A stretch of 6,735 nucleotides of DNA from an uncultured Synergistales bacterium (lineage in GTDB: Bacteria > Synergistota > Synergistia > Synergistales > Aminobacteriaceae). How positions within the stretch are numbered: the first letter of the stretch is position 1; each line of letters begins with the position of its first letter. The notes under the pieces are model-generated. The model did no database searches. It saw only the letters and a program-made list of their open reading frames with translations, and had not been told where the DNA came from. Made by a program: the position numbers and the translations under genes. The DNA lies in the NCBI GenBank assembly GCA_905233515.1, contig CAJOEQ010000049.1, positions 1-6,735 of the forward strand, written 5' to 3'. This document shows, one piece after another, positions 1 to 6,677 of the stretch.

Positions 1-1
1 A

Positions 2-1666
2 GATCCTGATGACGCGTTAAATATTTCGGGATCGTTTAGGATTCAGGTCGGTACGCAGGGGACTCGTGTAACGTCAAAAATTTTTAATGATAATCAGGGA
101 CTCGGACTCGCAAAAGGTGAAATTTTACCAGAAGGCACAGCCGGCGAAAAATATACTTTCAGAATCGGCGTATCTGATGATCAAGTCGATATTTCAGCAG
201 CATGGAATAATTCAACAGGCAAATGGGTTTTAAGCAGCGATTTAGGCAATACTACAACAGTGGGCGAAACTTTAACAGTTGAAGACATGAATCAATTTAT
301 AGCTGACACTATCACGAAATCAAAGAATTCAGGCGGCGGCGATTCAATTGCTAGACTCAATGTTGCAGCAGGCCCGACAACAGGAACTAAGACTCAATTT
401 TATATAGAGTCGCGGGATAATTATTTGCTTTCAATTTCTGATATAACCGGCGATTTAGCTTCACGAATGGGCATAGCAAATGATAATCCCATTATTACAA
501 TTGACGTAGAAAGCACTGACTCACTTACGACTATACGCAATAAAATCAACGAAAAATATCAAGAAGAATTCGGCCTGACTCAACCTGAACAATGGGTACA
601 CGCGTCAATTCAGCAAGCGTCTGATCAGTCATATTATTTGACAATTTCCGCCGATGTTGCAGGAGAAGCACAAAGAATTACTCTAATGGGATCAGAAGAC
701 GGAAATATGCAGGTTTTGCGCAGATTAGGACTCACTCGCAACGAACAAATTACGCTTGATAATATTCTTGACGATTTCGGCGATCCTGTTACAAGTTATC
801 GCGAAGTAGCATATATTCCAAATGATGGAATCGCTATGGACGCGTCATTTTCTTTAAGCGGAGTTCGTTATTTGTCAAGTGATAACATGTTCAATAAAGC
901 GAGGCGGATTCCTTCAACTGGTAAGAGTTCAGATTACAGCGCGTCAACTCTCACAGAAGTAAACGAAGGAATGTGGTTCAATTTAAAGAATACCGGCGTA
1001 ACTGGTATATTAGTCAGGCATCACGTGCGGGGCGGTGAAATTAAAGCTCTTGAGGAACTGCGCGACGGTTTTGTCCCGAATTTAAAAGATTCACTTGACG
1101 AGATAGCATATAATTTAGCAAAAAATATGAACGCTTTGCAGTATTCGGGCTATGGGATTTCTTCAGATATTAATACGACCGGAGTAGCATTCTTTAACAC
1201 TCTTGCAACTAAGGCAGGAGCAGCAAATAATTTAAATGTTACTGATTTAATAGAGGCTGACCCGTCATTAATAGGCGCGGCAATGGGCAAGAAAGACGAG
1301 AACGGGCGCGCAATGAGCGGTACTAGCGGGGGATCAGGAGACGGGACTAATGCGTCAAGAATGATTAATCTTAACTGGGCTAAAGTCGTAGCAGATGGAA
1401 CTATGACAATTGCCGGAGTTTATGACTCAATGCTTTCTGAAATCGGCGCGGATGCCTCACACGCAAAATTAATGTATACTACTCAATCTACAGTCAGTGA
1501 ACAAATTGATTCACAGCGTCAATCAGTCAGCGGCGTTAATATCGACGAAGAATTAATGGACATGATAATTTTAAATCGTGCTTTCGGGGCTATGTCGAGA
1601 TATGTTACAGCAATGGACGAAATGTTAAATACTATAATTAACGGATTCGGACTCGTTGGCCGATAA
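2..1666 (+). CDS. flgK: Flagellar hook-associated protein 1 (FlgK), 5'-truncated by the window edge
   Basis: FlgK forms the first junction ring between flagellar hook and filament; it is exported by the flagellar type III system and acts outside the cell. The frame is open from base 2, so 554 C-terminal residues are visible and the true start lies upstream. Visible residues 344-381 (RGGEIKALEELRDG, then LDEIAYNLAKNMNALQYSGYG) match the conserved FlgK D1 helix block. FFNTL near 397 and the GDGTNASRMINL stretch match the region that follows it in the family. The C-terminus from SVSGVNIDEEL (508-518) to LINxxG-like NTIINGFG is the classic FlgK D0 helix. Residues ~49-246 hold at least two beta-rich flagellin-IN-like units, each with a helix motif (VEDMNQFIADTI, LTTIRNKINEK) and a closing MGI or LGL. 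These lie before the GGEI block, so the protein is longer than usual (E. coli FlgK is about 550 residues in full). No cysteine is visible. flgL follows after 102 bases. Identification is secure. Confidence 0.95.
   Translation, partial: DPDDALNISGSFRIQVGTQGTRVTSKIFNDNQGLGLAKGEILPEGTAGEKYTFRIGVSDDQVDISAAWNNSTGKWVLSSDLGNTTTVGETLTVEDMNQFIADTITKSKNSGGGDSIARLNVAAGPTTGTKTQFYIESRDNYLLSISDITGDLASRMGIANDNPIITIDVESTDSLTTIRNKINEKYQEEFGLTQPEQWVHASIQQASDQSYYLTISADVAGEAQRITLMGSEDGNMQVLRRLGLTRNEQITLDNILDDFGDPVTSYREVAYIPNDGIAMDASFSLSGVRYLSSDNMFNKARRIPSTGKSSDYSASTLTEVNEGMWFNLKNTGVTGILVRHHVRGGEIKALEELRDGFVPNLKDSLDEIAYNLAKNMNALQYSGYGISSDINTTGVAFFNTLATKAGAANNLNVTDLIEADPSLIGAAMGKKDENGRAMSGTSGGSGDGTNASRMINLNWAKVVADGTMTIAGVYDSMLSEIGADASHAKLMYTTQSTVSEQIDSQRQSVSGVNIDEELMDMIILNRAFGAMSRYVTAMDEMLNTIINGFGLVGR
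146..739 (+). repeat. Two flagellin-IN-like domain repeats inside FlgK
   Basis: Two protein-level units lie here, with little DNA identity. Each shows a beta strand (YTFRIGVSD; PIITIDVES), an amphipathic helix (VEDMNQFIADTI at visible residues 93-104; LTTIRNKINEK at 175-185), further strands, and a closing hydrophobic-Gly-hydrophobic mark (RMGIA with Gly157; RLGLT with Gly243, 86 residues apart). The same pattern recurs in the FlgL insertion. A further strand pair (SGSFRIQVGTQGTRVTSKIF) at visible residues 9-28 may be the end of another unit cut by the window edge. Boundaries are approximate. Confidence 0.6.
1639..1666 (+). promoter_or_regulatory. Candidate sigma-28 (FliA/SigD) promoter for flgL
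   Basis: Bases 1659-1666 read GCCGATAA, an exact match to the -10 of the E. coli flagellar sigma-28 promoter (TAAA, about 15 bases, GCCGATAA). The -35 is weak: TAAC at 1639-1642, 16 bases upstream, three of four matches. Transcription would start near 1672-1675, just ahead of the leader hairpin, and would give flgL its own late-class transcript. The box also encodes Gly-Arg-stop at the end of flgK, so chance cannot be excluded. Confidence 0.4.
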
Positions 1667-1693
1667 ATAATATAAACCCGTTGAAATTTGGCA

Positions 1694-1719
1694 GCTCTTC
1701 CGGAAGGAAACGGGAGAGC
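1694..1719 (+). promoter_or_regulatory. flgL leader hairpin, possible CsrA site or leaky terminator
   Basis: GCTCTTCCG (1694-1702) pairs with CGGGAGAGC (1711-1719) over 9 base pairs, one of them G-U. The 8-base loop GAAGGAAA contains AAGGA, which fits the ANGGA core that CsrA binds in hairpin loops. The stem is followed by an interrupted T-rich stretch (ATTTATTTTATAG), so a leaky intrinsic terminator or attenuator between flgK and flgL is an alternative. CCCGTT (1677-1682) can instead pair with AACGGG (1709-1714), which takes away the 3' arm. The stem is clear in the sequence; its function is inferred. Confidence 0.5.
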
Positions 1720-1744
1720 ATTTATTTTATAGATAGCTTTATTG

Positions 1745-1758
1745 AAGGAGAAAAGGAG
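1745..1758 (+). promoter_or_regulatory. Tandem Shine-Dalgarno sequences of flgL
   Basis: AAGGAG occurs at 1745-1750 and again within AAAAGGAG at 1751-1758. The second copy ends 10 bases before the ATG at 1769 and is well placed; the first is 18 bases away. The good spacing decides the ATG at 1769 rather than the in-frame TTG at 1742, which overlaps the first AAGGAG. Both copies contain an A(N)GGA core, so they could also serve as CsrA sites alongside the upstream hairpin loop. Confidence 0.8.
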
Positions 1759-1768
1759 AAAATTAATC

Positions 1769-4700
1769 ATGTATGGCCGGTTAACTACAGCGACAATGTA
1801 CGGGAGTTTGCTGGATTCTTTACAGGCAAGTCAAAGAGGTCTGCAAGAATTACAAAAGCAAATTTCTACAGGTAATAAATACACAAAACTTTCGGATAAT
1901 GCGGCGGCGATTTCGCGTTCACTCTCGATTCAGTCGGCTTTGAGCGCAAATGAACAATATCAAGACAATACAAGCAACGCTATAACTCTTTTAAGACATT
2001 CTAACAGCGCAATGAATAATATTTTAGACGCGGCTCAGGCTATTCGTGAACTTGTCATTGAAGCAGGAGACGGCGCACTTGACTCGAGTCAACTTCAGGA
2101 TATTTCTGACCAAATCGAAGCGAATAAAAAAATTATGCTCGATAATCTTAATACAAAAGTTGCAGGGCAATATATTTTTGGAGGCACTGACACGACGACT
2201 CAGCCATTTGTAGAATTATCAGACGGCAGTATCGAATATCGCGGATCAGACGAAAGAATAAAATACGCCCTTAGTGAAAGTTTATTAGGTGATGTTAGTT
2301 TTGCCGGTAATAATTTAATGCCCACTAATGAAGATACTTATTTTATTTGCTCGCATTATGTGCCTATTGACTGGGAATGGACAGGCCGCGAAGAGAAAGT
2401 ACAAATCACTGTAGGAAATCGCACACTTTCTGTATTTATTCCTGAAGACTGGCAGGACTACGACAGCAACAAGACTAATTCAGGCAATGTAAATTTTTCT
2501 GATGATAACGGCTATAGAGACCCGAACGAGGTAACAGGCATAAGCCTTGACGATTTAGCTACAATTATAAATAATTCTCTTGAACAGCAGGGGGCTGATA
2601 TGCTCGTTCACGCGTCAATTGAGAAGGATTACGAGAACGGAATCCAGCAAATGATTTTACGCAGCAATACCGGTGAAAAAATCGGCATAACTGGGTGGCC
2701 TGATACTGATTATATGCCTATGGAGGCTACTATAACGAGTCTTGATTTAGACGGGGTCGACTGGCAAAACGGCTCAGGCAGCATTAACGGCCTCATGGGC
2801 AATACAAATATTGTCGGCTGGCACGGCACGGACGAGTCAGGGACTCTAACAATTTCAGTTGACGGCAATGATTATAATTTTGATTTAGACGGTATAACGA
2901 CTTCTACAGCTTTAATTGACAAAATCAACGATACAATTTCAGGAGAAGGCGACGGGACTCCATTTGCTGCAATGACTTCCGGGAATCTTTCAGGCCGGTT
3001 AATTATGCAGTCAACTAAAGGCGAAATCACAGTAACAGGAACAGGAAACGCAATCAGTGAATTATTCGGGATTTCTGCAGATTCAATTACAAGCACTACA
3101 AGCTCATTAACTATAACTCTAAAAGATGACCCGGCAACGACTTCGAAAATTTTTATTAATGACGGCGATACTTTAGAAGAAGTAGCAGACAAAATTAATG
3201 CTATATCGGGCGTATATTCTAGAACTTCTGCGGATGGTAATAGATTAATTGTTACTGCTCAGAGAACGGGACAATTACCGGAAGATAGACTCGCAATAAA
3301 TGAGGCTTTAGAGGCTCTTAATTATCCATCATTGACTATAATAGGCGACGGCGGAGCATTAAACATGTTCGAATTCACGTCAAATAATTCTGTAAAAGCT
3401 ACTTACGAGACCCGCATAATAGATCACAGTCATATGGATGTATTTGATTATTTAGGCATGGAAACGGCAATGAAGAGTCGCGAGTTTGACCCGTTAAATG
3501 AAACTTTTACAGTGAAAGACGGTGAGCAATTACACTGGAAAGTAATGAGCGGCGGGAAGTCAGTAGAAATAAAATTAAATCCAGGTGATTACAGTCTTGA
3601 TTACATAGCTGACAGGTTAAAGAATGCCGGAGCGGGCTGGCTTGAAGTTACTGTCAGTGAAGATAAAGACGACGACTGGGGACGCAGTACAGGCGACTCA
3701 GAGGCAGCAACAAAAAGACTCGTTATTCGCGGCTATAACGGTGAGCAAGTTTTATTCTTAGATATGAACTCATATAATTACGCTGATAAATTAGGACTCT
3801 CGACTGCTTTAAGGACTGACGGCTATACTGACTCAAGCGCGGGAACTGGCACAAAATGCGTAAACTTCCCTTCTGCTCCCTGCGTTGATGATAATATAGG
3901 CGTTCAAATGCGTGTTCAAATGAATTGCGGCATGACCTACGACGTAAATATAAAGCGCACTGCAGTGATTAATCCTGAAACCGGCTTTGTAGATCGCAAT
4001 AAAGTAATGCGGGCAATAGTTGACGGCGTAAATTCTCAAGCTGGCGAGCAGATAATGGGCTATACTTCACACGTTGACAGCACAGGATCAGAACTTGATG
4101 ACTCTTCAGCTATATATTTTCTTTCTGGTGAGGCTTTCACTGTTGTAGATTTGCCCTTCACTGATCCTGAATGGAATGATTATTCAGGCGGTATAGCTGC
4201 ACAAATGGGAATTCACGGCGGTGTAACTTCAAATTTAAAGCAGACTCTTGTCAAAATGAAAGATAATGCTACTTTTGAGGATGCTTACTCAGAAACTGAA
4301 CAAGATTTCAGGGACGGCACAATAAGAATCGAAAATCTCGGCCACTCCGTAGAAATTGACATCAGCGCAAGTGATACAGTAAAAGACATCATGGACAGAA
4401 TAAGGACTCAAGCGGGCGATTGGCTTTACGTGAATTATTATGATGAGCATATGGGACAAGACGCAACGAGAAACACCGGCGATTACCCGTTAATTTCGAT
4501 TTCTTCAGTTGACGGCTCGGCAGTAAACATAATTGACGTAAAAAGCCATGTAGCACAGGACGCACTCGGAATTTCTACGAGTATTCAAGGGCGTTTAAAT
4601 CCTGACGGCGACGACACCGGCATAATGGATTTTGAGTGGGACATTGAGAATCAAACTTTTCCGGCGAATTCATTAACTATAACTGTAGCTGGATATTCTC

Positions 4701-5410
4701 ACACTTTAGATTTAACTACTTTGCGGGATGTTACCGACGACAGCGTTATTAAAGCTGATGACGTAGCAGAATTCATTAATGCTAGAATGCAGGATTATGA
4801 CGTAAGAGCCGAGATTAACGAAGATAATGAGCTTGTTTTATGGTCTCAGCGCGGTTATACTCTGAAAATAGAATTTTTTGATGAGAACGGCAGCGATATA
4901 ACGAGCAATTTTTTAGGCTCTGAAGAATTAAATCGCACTTATTACAGAGGCGGCTATAATCTTGAGGGCAAATCCTACGGGACTGACTCGCGGGGTATTG
5001 ACTCGAGCAGCATTTACGACTCAGGCATTCACACTCAAAACGCAACAATCAGGAGCGGCGCAAATACTGCCAAACAAAACGGATTCGGCGTAATCAATGA
5101 TATTATTTCAGCTGTAAATTCAGGTAACAGGGACGCAATCACTGAAAAAATGCTCCCTAAAATCGATAATATTATAAATAATATTTTGACTGTGATGTCA
5201 TCAAATGGAGCATTGCAGGCAAGATATAATTATAATAATGAGAGACTCATAAGCGAGAATGCAATCATGACAGAAAATTATGATAATCTCGTGAAAGTCG
5301 ATCCAGCCGACGCAATTTCTCAATTAATGGTAGCTGATTACATGTATCAGGCGAATTTAGCAATTATTTCACGTTTGATTCAGCCGTCATTACTTGATTT
5401 CTTGAGCTAA
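1769..5410 (+). CDS. flgL: Giant flagellar hook-associated protein 3 (FlgL)
   Basis: FlgL forms the second hook-filament junction ring, on which the filament is built. The protein has 1213 residues from the ATG at 1769, chosen because it follows AAGGAG by 10 bases and starts the family-like MYGRLTTATMYGSLLDSLQ. Residues 1-140 are the FlgL N-terminal D0/D1 helices (QKQISTGNKYTKLSDNAAAISRSL, then NTKVAGQYIFGGTDT). Residues ~1090-1213 are the C-terminal D1/D0 helices, ending in the hallmark SLLDFLS. An ordinary FlgL is about 300 residues; here about 850-900 extra residues lie between the two halves, with about seven beta-rich flagellin-IN-like units at ~208-1053. The frame is unbroken, so this is a real large gene and not a misassembly of several genes. 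Four cysteines are present (194, 697, 705, 720), three of them clustered. It lies 102 bases after flgK and ends at a strong terminator. Family assignment is secure; the role of the insertion is unknown. Confidence 0.93.
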   Translation: MYGRLTTATMYGSLLDSLQASQRGLQELQKQISTGNKYTKLSDNAAAISRSLSIQSALSANEQYQDNTSNAITLLRHSNSAMNNILDAAQAIRELVIEAGDGALDSSQLQDISDQIEANKKIMLDNLNTKVAGQYIFGGTDTTTQPFVELSDGSIEYRGSDERIKYALSESLLGDVSFAGNNLMPTNEDTYFICSHYVPIDWEWTGREEKVQITVGNRTLSVFIPEDWQDYDSNKTNSGNVNFSDDNGYRDPNEVTGISLDDLATIINNSLEQQGADMLVHASIEKDYENGIQQMILRSNTGEKIGITGWPDTDYMPMEATITSLDLDGVDWQNGSGSINGLMGNTNIVGWHGTDESGTLTISVDGNDYNFDLDGITTSTALIDKINDTISGEGDGTPFAAMTSGNLSGRLIMQSTKGEITVTGTGNAISELFGISADSITSTTSSLTITLKDDPATTSKIFINDGDTLEEVADKINAISGVYSRTSADGNRLIVTAQRTGQLPEDRLAINEALEALNYPSLTIIGDGGALNMFEFTSNNSVKATYETRIIDHSHMDVFDYLGMETAMKSREFDPLNETFTVKDGEQLHWKVMSGGKSVEIKLNPGDYSLDYIADRLKNAGAGWLEVTVSEDKDDDWGRSTGDSEAATKRLVIRGYNGEQVLFLDMNSYNYADKLGLSTALRTDGYTDSSAGTGTKCVNFPSAPCVDDNIGVQMRVQMNCGMTYDVNIKRTAVINPETGFVDRNKVMRAIVDGVNSQAGEQIMGYTSHVDSTGSELDDSSAIYFLSGEAFTVVDLPFTDPEWNDYSGGIAAQMGIHGGVTSNLKQTLVKMKDNATFEDAYSETEQDFRDGTIRIENLGHSVEIDISASDTVKDIMDRIRTQAGDWLYVNYYDEHMGQDATRNTGDYPLISISSVDGSAVNIIDVKSHVAQDALGISTSIQGRLNPDGDDTGIMDFEWDIENQTFPANSLTITVAGYSHTLDLTTLRDVTDDSVIKADDVAEFINARMQDYDVRAEINEDNELVLWSQRGYTLKIEFFDENGSDITSNFLGSEELNRTYYRGGYNLEGKSYGTDSRGIDSSSIYDSGIHTQNATIRSGANTAKQNGFGVINDIISAVNSGNRDAITEKMLPKIDNIINNILTVMSSNGALQARYNYNNERLISENAIMTENYDNLVKVDPADAISQLMVADYMYQANLAIISRLIQPSLLDFLS
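2390..4927 (+). repeat. About seven tandem flagellin-IN-like units in the FlgL insertion
   Basis: Approximate units by FlgL residue: A 208-309, B 356-436, C 445-520, D 577-680, E 707-818, F 846-938, G 964-1053. Most open with a beta hairpin (for example VQITVGNRTLSV, LTISVDGNDYNFDL, LTITVAGYSHTLDL). Each carries a helix of the type LxxIADKIN: LDDLATIIN 260, ALIDKIND ~381, LEEVADKIN 469, LDYIADRLKN 610, NKVMRAIVDGVN 744, VKDIMDRIRTQ 871, ADDVAEFIN 996. More strands follow, and six marks of the FGI/LGL/MGI/LGI type close units at Gly434, 563, 676, 814, 934 and 1050. Sequence identity between units is low, so this is ancient or fast-diverging duplication rather than recent copying. Unit A and the C/D boundary are the least certain. 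Confidence 0.65.
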
Positions 5411-5419
5411 AAATTTTAT

Positions 5420-5457
5420 ATTCCCCTTGCTTGTATGAGTGAGGGGGAATTTTTTTT
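5420..5457 (+). terminator. Intrinsic terminator after flgL, probably shared with the convergent gene
   Basis: ATTCCCCTT (5420-5428) pairs with GAGGGGGAAT (pairing bases 5442-5450) over 9 base pairs, one G-U, with a 13-base loop. A run of eight Ts (5450-5457) follows on the plus strand, beginning 9 bases after the flgL stop. On the minus strand the same stem follows the GGDEF gene's stop, which sits in the T-run, but there the downstream tract is only ATAAAATTTTT, so termination in that direction should be weaker. Confidence 0.88.
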
Positions 5458-6655
5458 ATTTATTGCCCGGCCAAGCTGTATTAAATCTTCTTTGTTCTCT
5501 TGATTCATTGAGTGAACGCACTGACTCATTAATTAGTCCTGAAATTGTCTCAGTTCGACTATAATTCTCATATTTTGCAAAGCCTACATTTACCCGCAGG
5601 AAAAATTTTAAATTATTCTTGGCCGCCTCATTGCTGATATAATTTCGTATTCTTTCAGTGAAAATTTCAATCTCGTTATTATTTAAATTTGCGCTTATCA
5701 TGAACTCATCGCCGTAGTATCTCGCTATATAGCATGAATACTCGTGTTCACTGAAATTTTTTAGTGCCTGTGCTGTGATAATTAGTGCCTTGTCCCCTTC
5801 TAAACGTCCGAATTTGCTATTAATCGCGCTTAAGTCTTCTATATCAATCGCAAATAAATACAAATTTTCTCGGTCTTCAGTCATAAATTTATGAGTCAAA
5901 TCTCGTATAAAACCGTTTCGATTTGAAATTTTTGTCAATGGATCAATTGAAATTAAGCTGTCGACATAATTAATATAAACTAGCAAGTCAGCAAGAATCA
6001 TAGCAAAGCACAAAAAAGGCACTCTAGGATTCAATAATTGAGCGGGCGCAAAAATTAAGAACAAAGCCGGATAAATTGCCGCAATCTCATATTTATTAGA
6101 GTTTCTCCCGCGAGAATATACAAGAAATAACGCGATCACAGGATATAATAAATCAAGCGTCAACATCAAATAAAGCAGTGAGCCTTCTTTCATGACTGAG
6201 CCGGAAATATCAAGATATAATCTCGTGAAAGGAGTCAATAAAAGCATTATGACATTAAACGCAAATGGCAGAGCAGAAATAATTTTATTTCTCAATGAGT
6301 CAAAAATTTTTGAGTCTTGATATAATTCACTGTACATTAAAACAAGCCAGCTTATAAAGCCGAATAAAGCAAAATTTATGAAAGCTGCTATATATTGCAG
6401 GAACGGGGAATTATTTATTATATTCACGTCAACGAGGACTCTAAAAATTTTAGCTAGACAATATAAAAATTGCGCGAATAAAATTTTTGACCAGATTATG
6501 CGGGCTTCTTTCTGATCTGAAAAATTTTGCTGCCTGAAAAATAATATTATTAATATAACAGCGCAAAATATATGTGCCTCAATTGTAAAGAAAGCATATC
6601 CCGACGAGTTAAACGCCGCCGAAGTGTCTTGCATTAAACGTGATAAATTTTCCAT
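5456..6655 (-). CDS. Multi-pass membrane protein with divergent GGDEF domain (putative diguanylate cyclase)
   Basis: GGDEF domains make cyclic di-GMP from two GTP at the inner membrane, usually to switch between swimming and surface life. This protein has 399 residues from the ATG at 6655. Hydrophobic segments near 22-40, 56-75, 86-108, 126-142, 159-181, 189-208 and 212-230 suggest seven transmembrane helices with no recognised sensor domain. The GGDEF domain starts at DPLTKISNR (238-246). DIEDLSAINSKFGRLEGD (271-288) lines up with the usual DIDxFKxINDxxGHxxGD and keeps the metal Asp271 and guanine-contacting Asn279 and Asp288, but loses the Lys, the second Asp of IND and the His. The signature reads RYYGDEF (312-318), with Tyr for the first Gly. 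The RxxD inhibitory site is absent (Glu and Cys at those places), and the C-terminal ADxALYxAK helix is replaced by NESVRSLNES. Activity is therefore uncertain. It converges on flgL and shares its terminator, so it is not in the same operon. Confidence 0.85.
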   Translation of the reverse strand: MENLSRLMQDTSAAFNSSGYAFFTIEAHIFCAVILIILFFRQQNFSDQKEARIIWSKILFAQFLYCLAKIFRVLVDVNIINNSPFLQYIAAFINFALFGFISWLVLMYSELYQDSKIFDSLRNKIISALPFAFNVIMLLLTPFTRLYLDISGSVMKEGSLLYLMLTLDLLYPVIALFLVYSRGRNSNKYEIAAIYPALFLIFAPAQLLNPRVPFLCFAMILADLLVYINYVDSLISIDPLTKISNRNGFIRDLTHKFMTEDRENLYLFAIDIEDLSAINSKFGRLEGDKALIITAQALKNFSEHEYSCYIARYYGDEFMISANLNNNEIEIFTERIRNYISNEAAKNNLKFFLRVNVGFAKYENYSRTETISGLINESVRSLNESREQRRFNTAWPGNK

Positions 6656-6670
6656 GTGATAAATTATAGA

Positions 6671-6677
6671 CCTCTTT
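6671..6677 (-). promoter_or_regulatory. Likely ribosome binding site of the GGDEF gene
   Basis: On the minus strand AAAGAGG lies 15 bases before the ATG at 6655, which is longer than usual spacing. No ATG, GTG or TTG lies between them in frame. The in-frame TTG at 6712 has no such site and would add 19 poorly ordered residues, so the ATG at 6655 is preferred. The remaining bases to 6735 hold AT-rich sequence with TATAAT-like boxes but no convincing paired -35. Confidence 0.45.

Noticed and set aside
260..262. In-frame GTG as a start for the left-hand gene
   Set aside because: The frame stays open upstream to base 2, the upstream residues continue the repeat pattern, and no ribosome binding site precedes it. 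The gene is flgK cut by the window edge.
1742..1744. In-frame TTG as the flgL start
   Set aside because: It overlaps the first AAGGAG and would add a non-family KEKRRKLI stretch. The ATG at 1769 has a well-spaced AAGGAG and gives a family-like N-terminus.
1681..1875. Short plus-strand open frame across the flgL start
   Set aside because: It overlaps the leader hairpin and the flgL N-terminus in another frame, and shows no recognisable protein features.
2872..3192. Minus-strand open frame inside flgL, with similar ones at 1519-1770, 3833-4039 and 4815-5048
   Set aside because: All are antisense to clear flagellar coding sequence and show no protein family features. They are shadows of the real genes.
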